In this document: positions 14,674-28,100 of the stretch, one piece after another
Position numbering within the stretch: position 1 is the stretch's first letter
Layout of the letters: each line of letters opens with the position of its first letter
Assembly (NCBI RefSeq): GCF_042242105.1
Contig: NC_092019.1
Location: 17,033,328-17,097,327 of the forward strand
Origin: Pempheris klunzingeri
Taxonomy: Eukaryota > Chordata > Actinopteri > Acropomatiformes > Pempheridae
Direction of reading: 5' to 3'
DNA: 64,000 nucleotides
Program-made: the position numbers and the translations under genes
The notes under the pieces: generated by a model
Databases searched by the model: none
What the model was told of the DNA's origin: nothing
What the model saw: only the letters and a program-made list of their open reading frames with translations

Positions 14674-17600
14674 ATGCGATCTCCAGAACCGTCTTTACCG
14701 TCCACAGCAGAAGCCCTCCTTCATGGCCAGTTTGCCAGCTGGGGATCAGGCAGCAACAGCAACAATAACAGCTGCCCCAACAGCCCTGGTGGTCCGGGAG
14801 GACTCTCCCCCGCTGCCTCCCCTACCCCGGCTGTGGCCTCCAACTATGCGTTGACCCTCACCCACACCCACATACATATCCAGCGTTTGTCACCACGGCC
14901 AGGGAAGGAAGCCCGTCTCCTGCTGCCTTTATCAGAGCTAGTGGGCTGTAGCTGCCCTCGCTCCCCTGCTCCCCCTCTCCTGGTGCTGTACTGGTACCCG
15001 CCTGGCAAACGGCGGAAAGGGGTGTCTCGGCGCAGGCAGGTGAGGGCCTACCTGGCAGAAAGCAGGCCTGAGGCTGAAAGGTGGTCGGCTGCTATACAGT
15101 GTCTACTCAGAGATGTGACCGTCACTGCTGACACAGGTGAGTTCTTCTCCAGGTCGGGTCATGGTTGTTACATGTTACAGGACCATACTGGTGATTGTAG
15201 TAGCCAATTAAATACAAATTGTGCACACTCCCTCACTGCAGACTGTTTTTCAGCAATTTAATATTTTATCAAATCTGTTTTTCTACCATTCTAGCTGCCA
15301 CCTGTTTATGTCAGTACGTTATGAAACTCAACTTGAAACTTGTAGAGACTTTTTCGATAGGTAAACCATGAATGTAAGCACCAAGTTTTCCAGACCCTAG
15401 AGCCCCAAGTATGTTCTCTTTTTTTATTAAGTAATCCAGGTCACTAGCTGCGGTTACATGGATAGTATTTCTTCAGTCGCATTAAAATGACTCAGATCAG
15501 TGATTCCAACTTAACTGTTTACATGGACACAAAATAAAGTGATCCAATAAGATGTGTGTTTACATTCCCCAAAGCATTTAATCAGAATATAACTTTTTTT
15601 TTTTTAACATGCACATAGTTGTTCCCCCTGCTGTGAAGTGTCCAATCTGCCTGAAATGTAACAGAGGAAGTTGTTACGTTACCCCCACATGGGGCAAATG
15701 TGTAGAAAGAATACATTTGTTCCAACCAGAGACAAACGATCAGAATAAGTGTTCACATTGTTATCAGGCGTTAATATTTCCCCATTGAACAGATTACCAA
15801 AGGCTTACACCAACCTCTCAACACAGTTGAAAATTACTTCCAATTATGCCAGTCTCCTCAGATTGAGGTGGTTACATGAGGCATTTTTATTCTGATTATT
15901 AATGGGATATTAGGGTCCATGTAGACACAGCCATTGCTATAGTGTTGAGTTTGAATGAGTGGCTTTATCAAATGGCAACATGGTTAGTTTATAGCAGATA
16001 ACAGTGTGATTTACTTGGATTGACCTTAAAGTTTGTCCATATGAATAACACTTGAATTCCTGTTGTTTACTACATGAAACCGCACAATGTTGCCTTGTGC
16101 CGCTCTGATTTATGCCTCCTTTGTACAGGCTTGCTAAGTTTAGCTTAATGTCACAGTGACCCAAGACCTTTCTGTATGTACTGTACACTCATTTTGTCAC
16201 AGAGGACGTAAATGGTGCCAAGACTAGTTAAGCATTTAGATGTTATGTAGCAAAAAACAAAGATGGATTAACACTAATACACCCTAAGAGGCGGTGAGAT
16301 TTATTATTCAGGGTCATTCGGTTTGGATTTATTTTGTTTGTCTCACATAATTACATATTTTTCTTGAGTTTATTTATCTAATACTTTTTTGTTTTTGCTC
16401 TTATCTGTGCAGCACACACGGTCTGTATCATTCTCTGTGAAATGTAGAGACAAAGAGGGTGGGGCTGCTGCAACTTGCCACCCTTCCCATGTGCTATACC
16501 CCCCCCCCAGCCTCAATTATCAAACAGATAGCAAGGCCCTGCTTAGTGTTTACTTTCACTGTGTTTCTCACCATAACCTATGCGTCACACACTTTTCCAG
16601 CATCTCCCATCTTTTCCTGTCTCCTTCCTCCTCTTTAGACTTAATCTTTAACTCTAAATTCTTGTTAATCCCTCCATCGTTCGTTTTTCCTCAGTCTTTA
16701 CCTATCACACCACTGTCTCCTCCCCACAACCGTGATAAAGCTGTCACTCATTTTTAATTTGTCCCAATCCTTTGTGTCTCCATTGTGTGTTCTTTGTCTG
16801 CTCCTGCCTCATTCATGCTCTGTTGCAGTTCACCCTATTTTTCTCCTTTATGCCAGCCTTTAGTTTGACCCACAGTTTCTGTTCCTCGTGCTCGCGTAGG
16901 TTTCAGTCTTTCTTAGCTCTCTGTTACTGCTCTGTTACCTAGTTGCTCAGTTTCTGAATCACTCGCTGTCTTAATTCTGTGAACATATCTGCTCATAGGA
17001 ATTCTAGCTGTGGTTAGTTGTTAGTTTTATTTATTTTAAGCGTCATATCTGAGCCAATGAAAGAGTGTCGTAGTTACCTCTGCACCCCAGCTGGAAAGAT
17101 AATAAATGATTTACCTTTGTATACAGCTATTTGTTTTTATAAACTTGTTTTGTTTAATCCTCCTATTCAGAATTCTACATGTGAATTTTATTAACAGACA
17201 CACTCTCGGGCGACAGTGCTGTACAGTGTGAAGTAGATCCTGTGAAGTGAAATAAAAGACGCTGAAATGGTTGAACGCACTCAAAGTCCAGTGTTGGACA
17301 ACACTGTAAAAACAGCTTGCTTTGAAAATGCAGTAAACCTTTAGTTCCTTTTGTTGTTCTGGGCAAAATCTGCATGAGTTTTAAGTTACTGATGCTCTCC
17401 TTTCTTGTCCACATAGAATTCTCAAGAAGTCTGCTACCTCGTCCAAGGCGACTACTGTTATTGGTCAACCCCTTCAGTGGGAGAGGCCAGGCAATGCAGT
17501 GGTGTCAGACCCACATCCTGCCAATGATCAGAGAGGCCAATATCAGCTACAACCTTATACAAACAGGTAACACACCAGGGGCATGAGGAGGGCAACATGT

Positions 17601-20600
17601 TCACATGAAACATCGTATTTCACAGATGTTAACTTAATTAATCCGTCTCAGAGCGTCAGAACCACGCCAGAGAGCTTATCAGAGAGATACTGCTCCCAGA
17701 GTGGGATGGCATCATCATTGTTTCTGGAGATGGCCTGCTGCATGAGGTATGTAATGCTTTTGTTGTAGCACTGAGCCTGGTGGAATTTAGGAGTGCATTC
17801 AAGGGGGAAATTGCAGAGGATACTTATTGTGAATATTAATTGTGTGTTTTTGTACCACATGGCTTAAATTGTGTCCACCCATATGAGTTTTCTGAATTTT
17901 CTGTTCCCATAGGTAATTAATGGGCTGATGGAGCGTCCTGACTGGGAACAAGCAATAAAAACACCTGTCGGCATTCTGCCCTGCGGCTCTGGGAATGCAC
18001 TGGCTGGCTCCATCAACCACAACGCAGGGTAAGCATGGATCTTATTCACATCTGTAATGGTGATAAATGTGTGTCCTTTTCAGTTCAGTCTCAACAAGTG
18101 TGGGACTAAACAAACACTCAACTCTGTGAACACAAGAAGTGGGTAAAGGTATAAAGAATATACACATTGTATTAATTTGTACTTGTATTTTGAGGTCCTA
18201 CTAGATCAACTTTTCAAGTTTATGGTTTAAGCTTCAAAAGACACATCAGGCTGTTTTCAGCCTCTGACTCAACGCATCATATTATACATTTGACATGACA
18301 CCAAGCAAGAGGTTTTAACACTTTGTACTTTTTGTACTTTGTGTTTCCCGCGCCTTAAGGTTACTTTTGTCAGCTAAAACAGACAAATGTAAATAGAGAT
18401 TCAAATGGTGTTGATATGTGGATTTTTTAAAATTGTAAACCAGATTAACCCTTTATCGGGCAAGGGACCATATATGGTAACTTAAGTGGGAGTTCAAAAT
18501 GCAGCCCCTTGCCTCACCATGAGGCAGCAGAACTAAGAGATTTCTCCAAGCCAATCAGCGACAATCAGGCTACATGACAGACCGGCCATATATGGTAACT
18601 TCATTGACCTTGATTCTCCCCATAACATTAAAAAATTTTTTGAAAAACACAAAAGAAAAGAAGTCTTGTAATGACCACCAGTAATGGTCTAGGGTTAAGC
18701 TAGTTGCAAACTCCCAAGTCGTTCCATCTTAATCAAAAGAGCACAGTGTTGCTGTTTTTGTCGTCACCTGGTTATCCAGACCTAGATATCTCTGAATAGT
18801 AGAAGGACTGTATTGCCCTGTTCGTACTGCTCTCTTCTTATCTGTACTGACAGGAAGTGCTGTTGTCTTTTTTTCTCCCTCAGGTATGACATGTGCCTTC
18901 GGGAGCCCCTCCTCTTGAACTGCTGCTTTTTGCTCTGTCGAGGCGGTGTCCGACCCATGGACTTAGTCTCTGTGACAACAAGCCCTCCTCCCTCCAACAA
19001 CAGTCGTACCGCAGCACCCAGGAGACTGTTTTCTTTTCTTTCTGTTGCCTGGGGCTTTGTGTCCGATGTGGACATCGAGAGCGAGAGGTGGGTGTGTAAT
19101 TGCTTGTACTGTAGGAACATCCTCTGTTGGATTTGTTCATCCAAGCATAACTCTTAACTCTTCTGCGATTATCACTTTAGTGTCAGTATAAATTATAGCT
19201 TTATTTGAAATCTTGCTTTTCAGGTATCGTGGCCTGGGCTCAGCTCGCTTCACCCTGGGCACCCTGGTGCGCATAGCTTCTCTTCGATCCTACAAAGGTC
19301 GCCTGTCCTACCTGCCTCCATCTATTTGCACCACATCACCAGATGCCACACCTCCTCCGCCAAGGAGACCTCTCTCCCGCAGTATCACAGAGGGCCTGGA
19401 GGGCTTCTGCCGAACTCCCATCCATCGCACCTGCTCTGACATGGGCATCAGCGAACAGAGGAGCCTGCGTAGGGGTGAGGGAGAGAGGGAGAAGGAGGAG
19501 AGGCAGAAAGAAAGGGAGAGGAGGAGGGAGAGGGCTAGGGGAGGAGGAAGTGGTGTGGTGAGGGCAAGCAGCCTGGCAGAGGACAGAGAGAGGGAACGGG
19601 AGGGGGAGGTGGAGATGGAAGCAGAAGAAGAGAGGTCAGGGACATGCTCGGAGAGATCGGGCACAAGTTCAGAATCAAATGAAAGGGATGATGGCAGTAT
19701 AGGAAGGGTAGAAAGGTTGGCGGGGATCAAGGATGAAAGGGAAGATGAGGGAAGAGTACAGCAATCCAGTGAGATGGAGGAGGAGGATAGGGGGAAGGAT
19801 GGGGAAGGCAGCAGCGGTTCTGTAGAGGGGGAGAGAGTGTTGCATGAAGGAGAAGGCTGTGGGGTGGACATGGGGCGAGAGCCAGATGAAGAGCCAGCAG
19901 TTTGTTTCACATACCAGGAAGGCCTGCAGGAAACCAGACAGGCACTAAGGAAGAATTCAGCTCCTTCAAGCCAGATTGCCAATGCTCTCTTCAGCCAGCC
20001 CCTCAGTCAGGAGGCTGACGCAGATTCTGGCACTTCATACGGGGTAGAGGACATGGATCTGAATGGAACCTACTATCAGAAAGAACCCTACCAGCTGGAC
20101 GTTGCTCGTGAGCGAGCTCTCACCATCTCCTCTCCCTTTCGTCACTCTCCCTTCTCATACAAGCCCAAGACCATGGACCAAAACCAGAACGCCTCACGGC
20201 CAAGGCCCCTCTCCCTCCTCCAGCACTCGCACTCAAACTCCCTCCCCCCTAAACTCCCCTCCCTCTCCCTGTCTCTTTCTCCCACACCTCCATCTTCTCC
20301 CTCATGTGCCTCCCCACACTCCTCATCCTACCTCGTCCCCCGTCCCAACACCCCAAATTCCACCTCACCATCCCCCTCTCTACGCACACCGTCCTCGTCT
20401 TTTAACTTTGACATTGCAGAGCCAGCAGGACCCCAAAAGAACCGTCCTTTCGTCTCACTGCCTTTAAATATCCCCAAGGATGACTTGTTACCCCCCCTCG
20501 ATCAGCCTCTTCCCACCAGAGATTGGGTCACCATTGAAGGGGATTTTGTCCTGGTCCTGGCCCTTTATCAGTCCCATCTCGGGGCTGATCTTCATGCTGC

Positions 20601-21550
20601 ACCCCAGGCCAGGTTTGACGATGGACTGATCCACCTGACCTTTGTGCGGGCGGGGATCTCCAGAGCCACTCTACTGAGACTATTTTTTGCCATGGAAAGA
20701 GGAACCCATCACTCCGTCAGCTCGCCGTATGTGAGCCATGTTACCTGCAGGGCCTTCAGGCTGCAGCCTCTGTCCACACGGGGGACACTCACTGTGGATG
20801 GAGAACTGGTGCCCTATGGGCCCCTTCAAGCGCAGGTCAGAAATTAGGAAAATGGTGCTTGATATTGAATCTACTTGTCTGGACGTAATCTAACAGGAGT
20901 ACCTGTAGGTGATTGGATCTGGTGTGACACTTGATTTACTTTAGTTAGAGATTTTGATTCCACCCATATATGAAGCACATATGTGCTGATGTAACTGTAA
21001 TACGATTTGTAGAGCCGTGCCAGCGATAGTATTTTGATTGTGGTCAATCAAAGTCGTTTCCTAGGTCATATAGCCTTATAGACCATATACTCTGTTAAAT
21101 ACTCATCTGGTAATATAGAAGCCTGAATTTTAAATCCCCCACATGTAACGTCTCATCTAATTTATGTCCTACAGGAAAAACAATTGTGCAGAATTATGTT
21201 AGATGTTTTGCATTTTTTCCAGCCCATACAATTACTGAGAAGTGATAAACAAGTGTTTTGTATTATATAAGCTTTTAATAATTCATTGATTGTTACACAT
21301 TCAAATGGTTGACAATGACGCATGATTATATATTTTTTTCCTGACTATTAGGGAACTGTGTTGTATCTGTAGCAGACGTACCGTAAGCCCCTGCCCTACA
21401 AAGTATTAATGCTGTAGAGTTATGTTGATGAGTCACTGCCAGGCTTATCAGTAATAAGAATAATAATGATTTCTCCATATTTCACAGGTTCATCCTTCCA
21501 TGGCTCGTCTCATCGTTGGGGACTCTGGAGTGAAGATTACCAGATTCTAA
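14674..21550 (+). CDS. sphk2: sphingosine kinase 2
   Basis: Seven coding exons splice in frame: 14674-15136, 17417-17566, 17652-17746, 17913-18028, 18884-19087, 19224-20835 and 21488-21550, giving 900 residues (human SPHK2 is 654). The enzyme phosphorylates sphingosine with ATP to sphingosine-1-phosphate, in the nucleus, ER and mitochondria. The N-terminal extension with LLHGQFASWG and ALTLTHTHIHIQRL matches SPHK2, not SPHK1. Kinase motifs are present: LLLLVNPFSGRG, VSGDGLLHEVINGL (nucleotide-binding GDG loop), GILPCGSGNALAG, AWGFVSDVDIESER, and after the insert DWVTIEGDFVLVLAL and ARFDDGLIHL. The start is the first ATG of the exon opening at 14666, with A at -3; the longer upstream frame lacks an ATG. 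About 400 residues in exon 8 (roughly 19320-20510) interrupt the catalytic domain where human has a shorter Pro-rich loop. Here it is Arg/Glu-rich, then Pro/Ser-rich. The gene lies between rpl18 and cyth2. Confidence 0.95.
15446..15932. mobile_element. non-autonomous DNA transposon (MITE-like) in sphk2 intron
   Basis: The two ends are inverted copies: the left end reads GCTGCGGTTACATGGA, and the right end read in reverse is GGCTGTGTCTACATGGAC. The roughly 490-base interior has no coding capacity. It also contains repeated 'acatgga' and 'attaatggga'-type words typical of teleost elements with 'tttacatgga' termini. I cannot settle whether it is PIF/Harbinger-like or hAT-like, because the target duplication is not clear. 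Several mismatches between the ends suggest an old copy. Confidence 0.55.
18445..18698. mobile_element. piggyBac-like MITE with TTAA flanks in sphk2 intron
   Basis: TTAA at 18445-18448 is followed by CCCTTTATCGGGCAAGGG. The other end reads GGTCTAGGG before TTAA at 18695-18698. TTAA duplication with CCCT ends is the hallmark of piggyBac-type insertion. The ~250-base interior is non-coding. It holds two direct copies of 'ccatatatggtaactt' (about 18468 and 18589). Confidence 0.6.
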
Positions 21551-24500
21551 TCAGGGATTGGTTGAGCTGATTGACAGATACAGCACTCTACTGAAATTAC
21601 GTAATCTCTGTTGCCATGTATACTCTGAAAGAGTGGGGGAAGTATCTGAGAGACTTAAAATAGCCTGGATTGCAGAAACTGCTGTCCCGGGGTTAAATGA
21701 AAGGGATAACCCACCGAGCCACGCATCATTGGAGCATGACTGCAGGGATTAATAGCAAATTTGAAAATGGATGAAAAATGCGCCTCATTGCACAGCTGTT
21801 GGATTACGCACCGCGTACCCCGAGAAGCATGAAAACTGCACAGCCTGGGATAATAAGAGGGAAGAACAATCGAATGTTTATGGATTTTTTTGTGCAGATA
21901 GTGCATGTGTTGGATGTATACATAGTAGTATGCATGCAGAGAAGCACTACCTGATTGTTGCCTTTCAATGAGATAGAAAGAAATCAGATCAAATTCAGAG
22001 AAAGTTGTTCTTAAATATGAAAAACTTTAAAAATACATTGAGATTCACTTTGGGCCAACACCACATTAAAATTGGTCCAAACCCTCTATCTTCAACCCCA
22101 CCCCAAATGTTTGAGTATTTATACTTCCGTCCCTGAAAGGAATGCCTTATCTGACACCTGACAGTACAGTTGTACCTTTGCCCTTTCTTACTTATATAAG
22201 AAACACAAATCTTATCAGAGTGTCCGTCCACTACATAAAAGCAAAGATATGCTTATTTACCTAGAGTAGACATACTGGTAGACCCACCTACCTATTGTTA
22301 TCTTTAGCACGCTACTCTCCACTGTTTTAAGCATAAGTAGAGGAAAATGTGGATAAATGTACACTTGAATGACCATTTTCTTCATGCAAGTGACTCAATG
22401 TAGAGCAGCGAGATCAAGCTTTTCAGGGTCATTACATTAGAAAGAGCAATGGGACCGTTGAACGGTGACCGTGACTGACATTTTTGCATAATCTGTCTGT
22501 TTTTTTAGCCAGTGGATGCACGATGATGATGTCAATAATATCAGACTTTGCAACATATTGGACATAAAAACGTCTGAACAAAGCAACCTTCTTTGTCAGT
22601 GGTTATAGACTGTTCATTTTCAAGAGGTGTTTCAGAATCACACACATTAACACTCAGCACTATTTTATGTCTAGATTATGTCACTATATGAGGAATCAGC
22701 TTTGGAAGCGTAGAGGACATTACATGCCTCGGTTAAATAGTAAGTCGTGCATTTATTTTGCACAGTAACTGGAATCAGCACAGAAAATCACAACAGTAGA
22801 GTACGTTGTAACTTTAAGATACATCGACATAGTAATCAGATGTTCTAGAAATGGATGCACTAGTATTAATAGCCTAGCTCAGATACTATAATACATGGAT
22901 CACATTACATTCCTAGCCTGAAATGAATTAGATGTCTCCATTTGAACACTCAAAGCTTTTGAAAGGTAGGACTGCCTGTCTACAAAATCATTTAGACACT
23001 TTAAAATTCTGCTGTAGATGAAAAAAAGGAGAGAGAACATCTTTCATTATGAGAAATTATCCAGCAGCAGAGCCAATCTGTTGAAGTAACTCGTAAATTG
23101 GGTTTTAAATGTAAAATAAACTGAAAACTTCAATTTCTCAAAATGATAACGTGGTCCTTAGTGAAATTTAACAGCAGACCTTGAAGCCCTACAGGGAATG
23201 GTGTATAAATTAATTTTGAAATGGTATAATAGAACCTGCTGATATACTTGGTCTGGACATAGGATCAATCATTAGCATGTGCAGTGTTTCAATCAGTAAG
23301 ATCATGTGCCGACTGCTTGAGTCATCATCACTATACTGTACGTCTTGGTCCTGCCAAGACAAAATAATGCCTTTGTATAATAAGCCTGTAAATTCTGGCT
23401 GTAAATCATGAACTGTTCAAACCTGACTGCAGAAAATAGAGTAAAACTCTTTGCTCACAAGGCTGTTATTCTTCTTTTCCGGTGAGCGCACAATGCAGCT
23501 AGTTTACCACAACTACACTGTGCTTACACAGCTACAGAATGTGAACACAACATTATGAGTCTAGGCTTGTAACTTTACCAAATAGAAGAGTCTATATACA
23601 CTTTGAATGGAGTATTTGCCAAAATGTTTACTCTCAATGTTTAAGAGACTAGTTATAGTAGTTTATCTTCCTTAACGTTTCCTCGTCTATGGCCATAGCT
23701 CGCACCATGACGTTATAGACCGATTTGATCTGACAATGCCGGGGTATAACCCATCAATTGATAATGCCATTAAGATGTATGTGGTGGACTGCCTGAAATG
23801 ACACTTGCAATTATTACTAAAATCATGAAATTATATACATATACAATGTACAGTTAATAGTTATATATGGTTTTGAATAAATGTAACTTTATAAGTTTGT
23901 CTGGCGCAAATCTACTGTTCTTTTGCCACACCAATGTGTCTTCTCATTTCTATAATAAAGTCAGAGGTGTTCATGTGATATCAAGAGAGGAAAGTCACTT
24001 TTATCTGCAACATACTTTTTATATCCACTGCGCACAGATTAAAGCGTAGTTTGTCTCCACTTGCCTCAATCACAGTAAGATAATAAGCAAAAGATAAAAA
24101 TAACTGTAAAATAGTTTTATTGTTCCAGTGAATTGTTCCATCTGGCTTTTGCTTCTACTTCCCTTATTTAGCATCAGCACCTTCTCATTCTTTAGATTAC
24201 TGACTTCTACCAATCTATAAGAAGGTACATCATAAATATAGTTGTGTGTAGATATGCTCTCATCTACTGTATCACCATTTTGGGAACTTTATAAGTTTTA
24301 CTTGGTCAGTATGACCCAGTCTGCCCTGTTGGAATCAAAAGCTTCAGGACGGCTACAAAATAAACCTTCACAATGGGTTTTGTCAATTGCAGCTTCCGAG
24401 GGAAAGGATGAACTGAATTAATTTTGGATGAGAAGTCTTTGAAGTGTTTAGAGAAATGAAAATCTACCTATCTACTATTCCATGGGAACTCAGCAAAACT

Positions 24501-24940
24501 CATCTACTGATGAAGACAATCTGCTACAATCAAAAGCTCCAGAAAAGCCACTAAATGGACATTCTGGTGGGGTTAGTTAATCAAATAAATAATGAACAAA
24601 TAAATAAAGAAACTTTGTATTTCACGTCTTTACAACGTCTTACCTTACTCTGAAAAAGATAAATGAAATATTTACATCTCCATTAAAATATCCTGTTATT
24701 GCCCCTTACTAGAGGTGTGTGCAGCCACATGGAGATATTCAGACACCTGAGCGAACTTCTCATAAAATATAAAAGTTTACTGTTAGCATGTATTAATGTT
24801 TCTTTTCTACCCCAAACAGAGTGACTTAGGTTTGAGAACAGCATAGGGCCCAGTAAATACTATCACTGTTTAACTATATACTTGTAGACTGGCTTTCATT
24901 TATGCCTTTATGTCAAACTTCTTCCTGTAAGTGATTATAT
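21551..24940. other. sphk2 3'UTR and sphk2-cyth2 intergenic DNA
   Basis: No exon is recognisable in this AT-rich stretch. Possible poly(A) hexamers lie at about 23115 and 23876, so the sphk2 3' end cannot be fixed. A degenerate repeat is noted at 24320-24590. Otherwise I see nothing specific. Confidence 0.5.
24320..24590. repeat. tandemly related repeat fragments
   Basis: Two related blocks, 'aatcaaaagcttcaggacgg' (about 24332) and 'caatcaaaagctccagaaaa' (about 24528), each run into 'caatgggttttgtcaattg'-like or 'ggacattctggtggggtta' sequence. The wording resembles a common percomorph repeat. Limits are approximate. Confidence 0.35.
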
Positions 24941-24949
24941 TTTGAAAAA

Positions 24950-25132
24950 CAGCTGACCGGAAGTGGACTACCCGAAACTCTGACACCACTTCCGGTGTCG
25001 CCACCTTCTTTGTCTCCGGCCCAACATTTCGACACCAGGGGTTGTCTATTTTTTTCTTTTTGTTTTGAGGATATATTTACACATATATCCCAAGTTTTCC
25101 TTTATTGAATGACAGTCGACTCTGAAATATTT
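24950..25132 (+). promoter_or_regulatory. cyth2: cyth2 promoter with inverted ETS sites
   Basis: CCGGAAGTG at 24957-24965 and its exact reverse complement CACTTCCGG at 24987-24995 form a palindromic pair of consensus ETS/GABP sites 21 bases apart. They lie about 140 bases upstream of the cyth2 ATG, in a locally CpG-richer stretch without a TATA box. This is typical of housekeeping promoters. Confidence 0.6.
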
Positions 25133-28100
25133 ATGCCTAAAAGTAAAGCGCCAAAAATGGATGACCTGGACTACAGTAAGTGGGTTTACTAATTACCCAT
25201 TTGCATATGCTATCGCTAGCTAGCTGTGGCTAGTTGTAGCTAGTGGCTACGTTTATTTGCTCAGGTGTGACACACTGATCACTCAGTGGGACATCTAAAT
25301 GACAGTAACTGACCAGATACCTTTACCGTCTTTCCCGAAATGTATGTGTGTACATTTAAAGAGCATACTGGTTGAGATTAGCCACAATGATACATTAGCT
25401 TAGCCTGACGCCAACTAAATATTGATTATTTCACGGTGTGCTCGGAGATAACGTTTCAGACAGCCTCGGTGGACATTTAACACCCTGATCTGCCCCTTTG
25501 TTACACGGGGCCTTGTTAAAATGCGGCTTTGCTTGTACTATTTAAGGTTTCCACCTCCAGGTATCAGCTCCCAGGCTGCTGAAGTATGAATCAACCCGCA
25601 CAGTTGATCCAGACTGTGGGCGTGGTTGGTGGTGTTTTAGAGCAGCTGTTTGTCTTGCAGAGCAAACACACAGGTCTGGGAGCCTTTGGGTGCTGCCGAT
25701 CACAAGCTGCTATTCATGATCTGGGTGGTTTGGTCTCAATAAATCATCACGATATTTTGTGCAAAATACATCAGTATGTGTCTGATACCATGTAGCTTTC
25801 ATAGACTGCCAGTTTATTAGGCACACCTAGCTGAAATTCAGCCAGTGTGATTCAGCAGCCCAAGTTTGTATGTTTTTGCTGAAACTGTTATTAGTTCAAA
25901 AACACGGCTGTGGTTTATGGTTAGGATACTCTGGTGGTTCTGTTGGATTGTATTGCTTGTGTCGTTGACTTGTTCATAATATTTAGTTAAACCTCACAGA
26001 TAAATATTGACAAAATATTAAAATGTCCTCTGTGACAATAAAAGTGAATCACTAACCAAACCCAAAAACCTTACCTTAGTGTTAGCTTTAAGTTTATTTG
26101 TGCTAGCTGAACCACACAGGCAATCAGGTAAAGTCAAGTTATGGCAAATAACTGAGATAACTGTGTAATTCAGCTGGAATGCCTTCAAAACTGTGTATTT
26201 TCTTTTACCAATAGCTGAAATTTGCAAGAAGGTGCATAGTTATTATGATGTCAAGATATCAGCCAGACCTTCATTTTAATGCCATCTTTTGTTGCATTCC
26301 TTTAAACTGTGTTCTTTTCTTTAGTCGAGGATTTCATCATATTCTTATGTAGCATTTGAGACCTCTGTTTCTGCCCACAGCTTCTATTTTATCAAGCGAT
26401 GAATGAGCAGTAACAAAATGGCCATTCTGTCTAGCAACACAACTGAAAACCCATTCACCATTATTATGTTGTGGTGGTAGCGGCTGAAATCTCATCATCC
26501 AGAAAATGAAAATAAAACTAATTGTCTGGTTTGATACCACTAGCAATAAGCAAGAACCGCGTTTGGCATGATGCACTTGAGGCCTTGAAGAAAGAGAAAG
26601 AGTGTGATATGTTGTGTATGCTGCTGTACACGGTTCTGTGTGTGTCTTTGCCTGACTGACTCTGAGCTTTACAGTAGCCTCATTCCTCTGTCTGTGTTGG
26701 TTTCTGTTGAAACCACGAAGAGTTTGTTTGCTGTATCACAACTCAGTCAGTGTGCAGTGTTGATGCTCTCGTACATTATATTACAGTGACAGATCATGAG
26801 CTAGCTGATTTTCAGTATTTCTTCACAAACAGGGAGCAATGATGAGATGTTAGTGAGTCAGGTAAGGGTAGGAGGGACAAGAAAGGAAGAATTTTAGGCT
26901 AAATGTTTGTGGAACAGCTTTTATTTCAAATTTGGTGTTTTCTATTTTTACAAAAGAGAAAAAAAACACTGAAGCATCCCCATCCAGTGCCCTTCGCAAG
27001 TTTTCTATTCACTTTAGTTTATTTTAGTTAGTTCTGGTATAGTACTATCCTACTTCCCCCGCTCCTTTCCATTGTATGATATTGTTAGAAGAAATTAGTC
27101 ATAACCAATGTAAGTAACAATGTGGTTCTCAAAATAGTTTGGTCGAATGGTTTTTATGCTGCTAATAAAGACAACGGCTGCCTTAGGCCATTTGGGCACA
27201 GTTACCATTTGTTGTATCTACAGCAGCAGCAGCATTAATGGAGTCATTCTTCTTCTCTTCCCTTACAGTCCCAGTAGACCTGAGCCCAGAGGAGCGCTCC
27301 GAGCTGGAGGACATCCGCAGGAGGAAGGGCGTCCTGCTTCAGGAGATCCAAAGGCTCAGAGAGGAATTAAGAGAGGCAATTTTGGAGGTGGAGGGACTGG
27401 AGACAAGCACAGAGGGCAGGTGAGATGAATATGCACAGTAACATCGCAGAGGCAAGATGGCAGGAGTTGGCTTCGATATCCGCAGTGTGCACAGATTAAG
27501 GTCTCTTAGTTTAGTAAGTAATTAGGTTACTGCTTATAGTTTTAATATGTATTCCATTTAAAGGTTTGTTGCCAAAAGTGCTGTTTTGTCAGCTTCTGAC
27601 TGTCAAATAGATCTAATGATTACATATAATTTGTAACTGCTTGAAGCACAGCAATTTGTTAATGTTAAATGTATGAACTTAAATAAAATGGCTCAAATAT
27701 TGTGGTAATACGTTCTTGTGAGCTTTGGTGATTTTGAATTTGTTAGTCTGAGCTGTATTGCTGAGGAGATGGGATTTGAGTGCTGCAAGAGCTATTCTTT
27801 CTTACATTTTACATTTTTGCTGTCTGCAGTAAAACCCTACAGAAAAGCAGACATGTGGCAATGGGAAGGAAGAAATTCAACATGGACCCTAAAAAGGTAA
27901 AAATCTACTTGAACATATCTCCTCTGTCTTCACTCTTTGTTTTTTGTGTGGTAACGGACTCCCCCCTCTCTGCAGGGCATTGTGTTTCTGGTGGAGAACG
28001 AGCTGCTCAGACACACTTCAGAGGACATCGCTCAGTTCCTCTACAAAGGCGAGGGCCTCAACAAGACTGCTATAGGAGATTACCTCGGAGAGAGGTGCTT

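Noticed and set aside
19308-19982. 224-codon minus-strand Ser/Leu-rich frame
   Set aside because: Mirror of the Arg/Glu-coding purine-rich part of sphk2 exon 8; no splice context or family match.
26603-26645. Similarity of about 40 bases between 26603-26640 and 29587-29622 in cyth2 introns
   Set aside because: The shared 'gtgatatgt..tgtatgctgctgta' stretch is short, and neither side extends into a recognisable element; could be an old repeat but not supportable.
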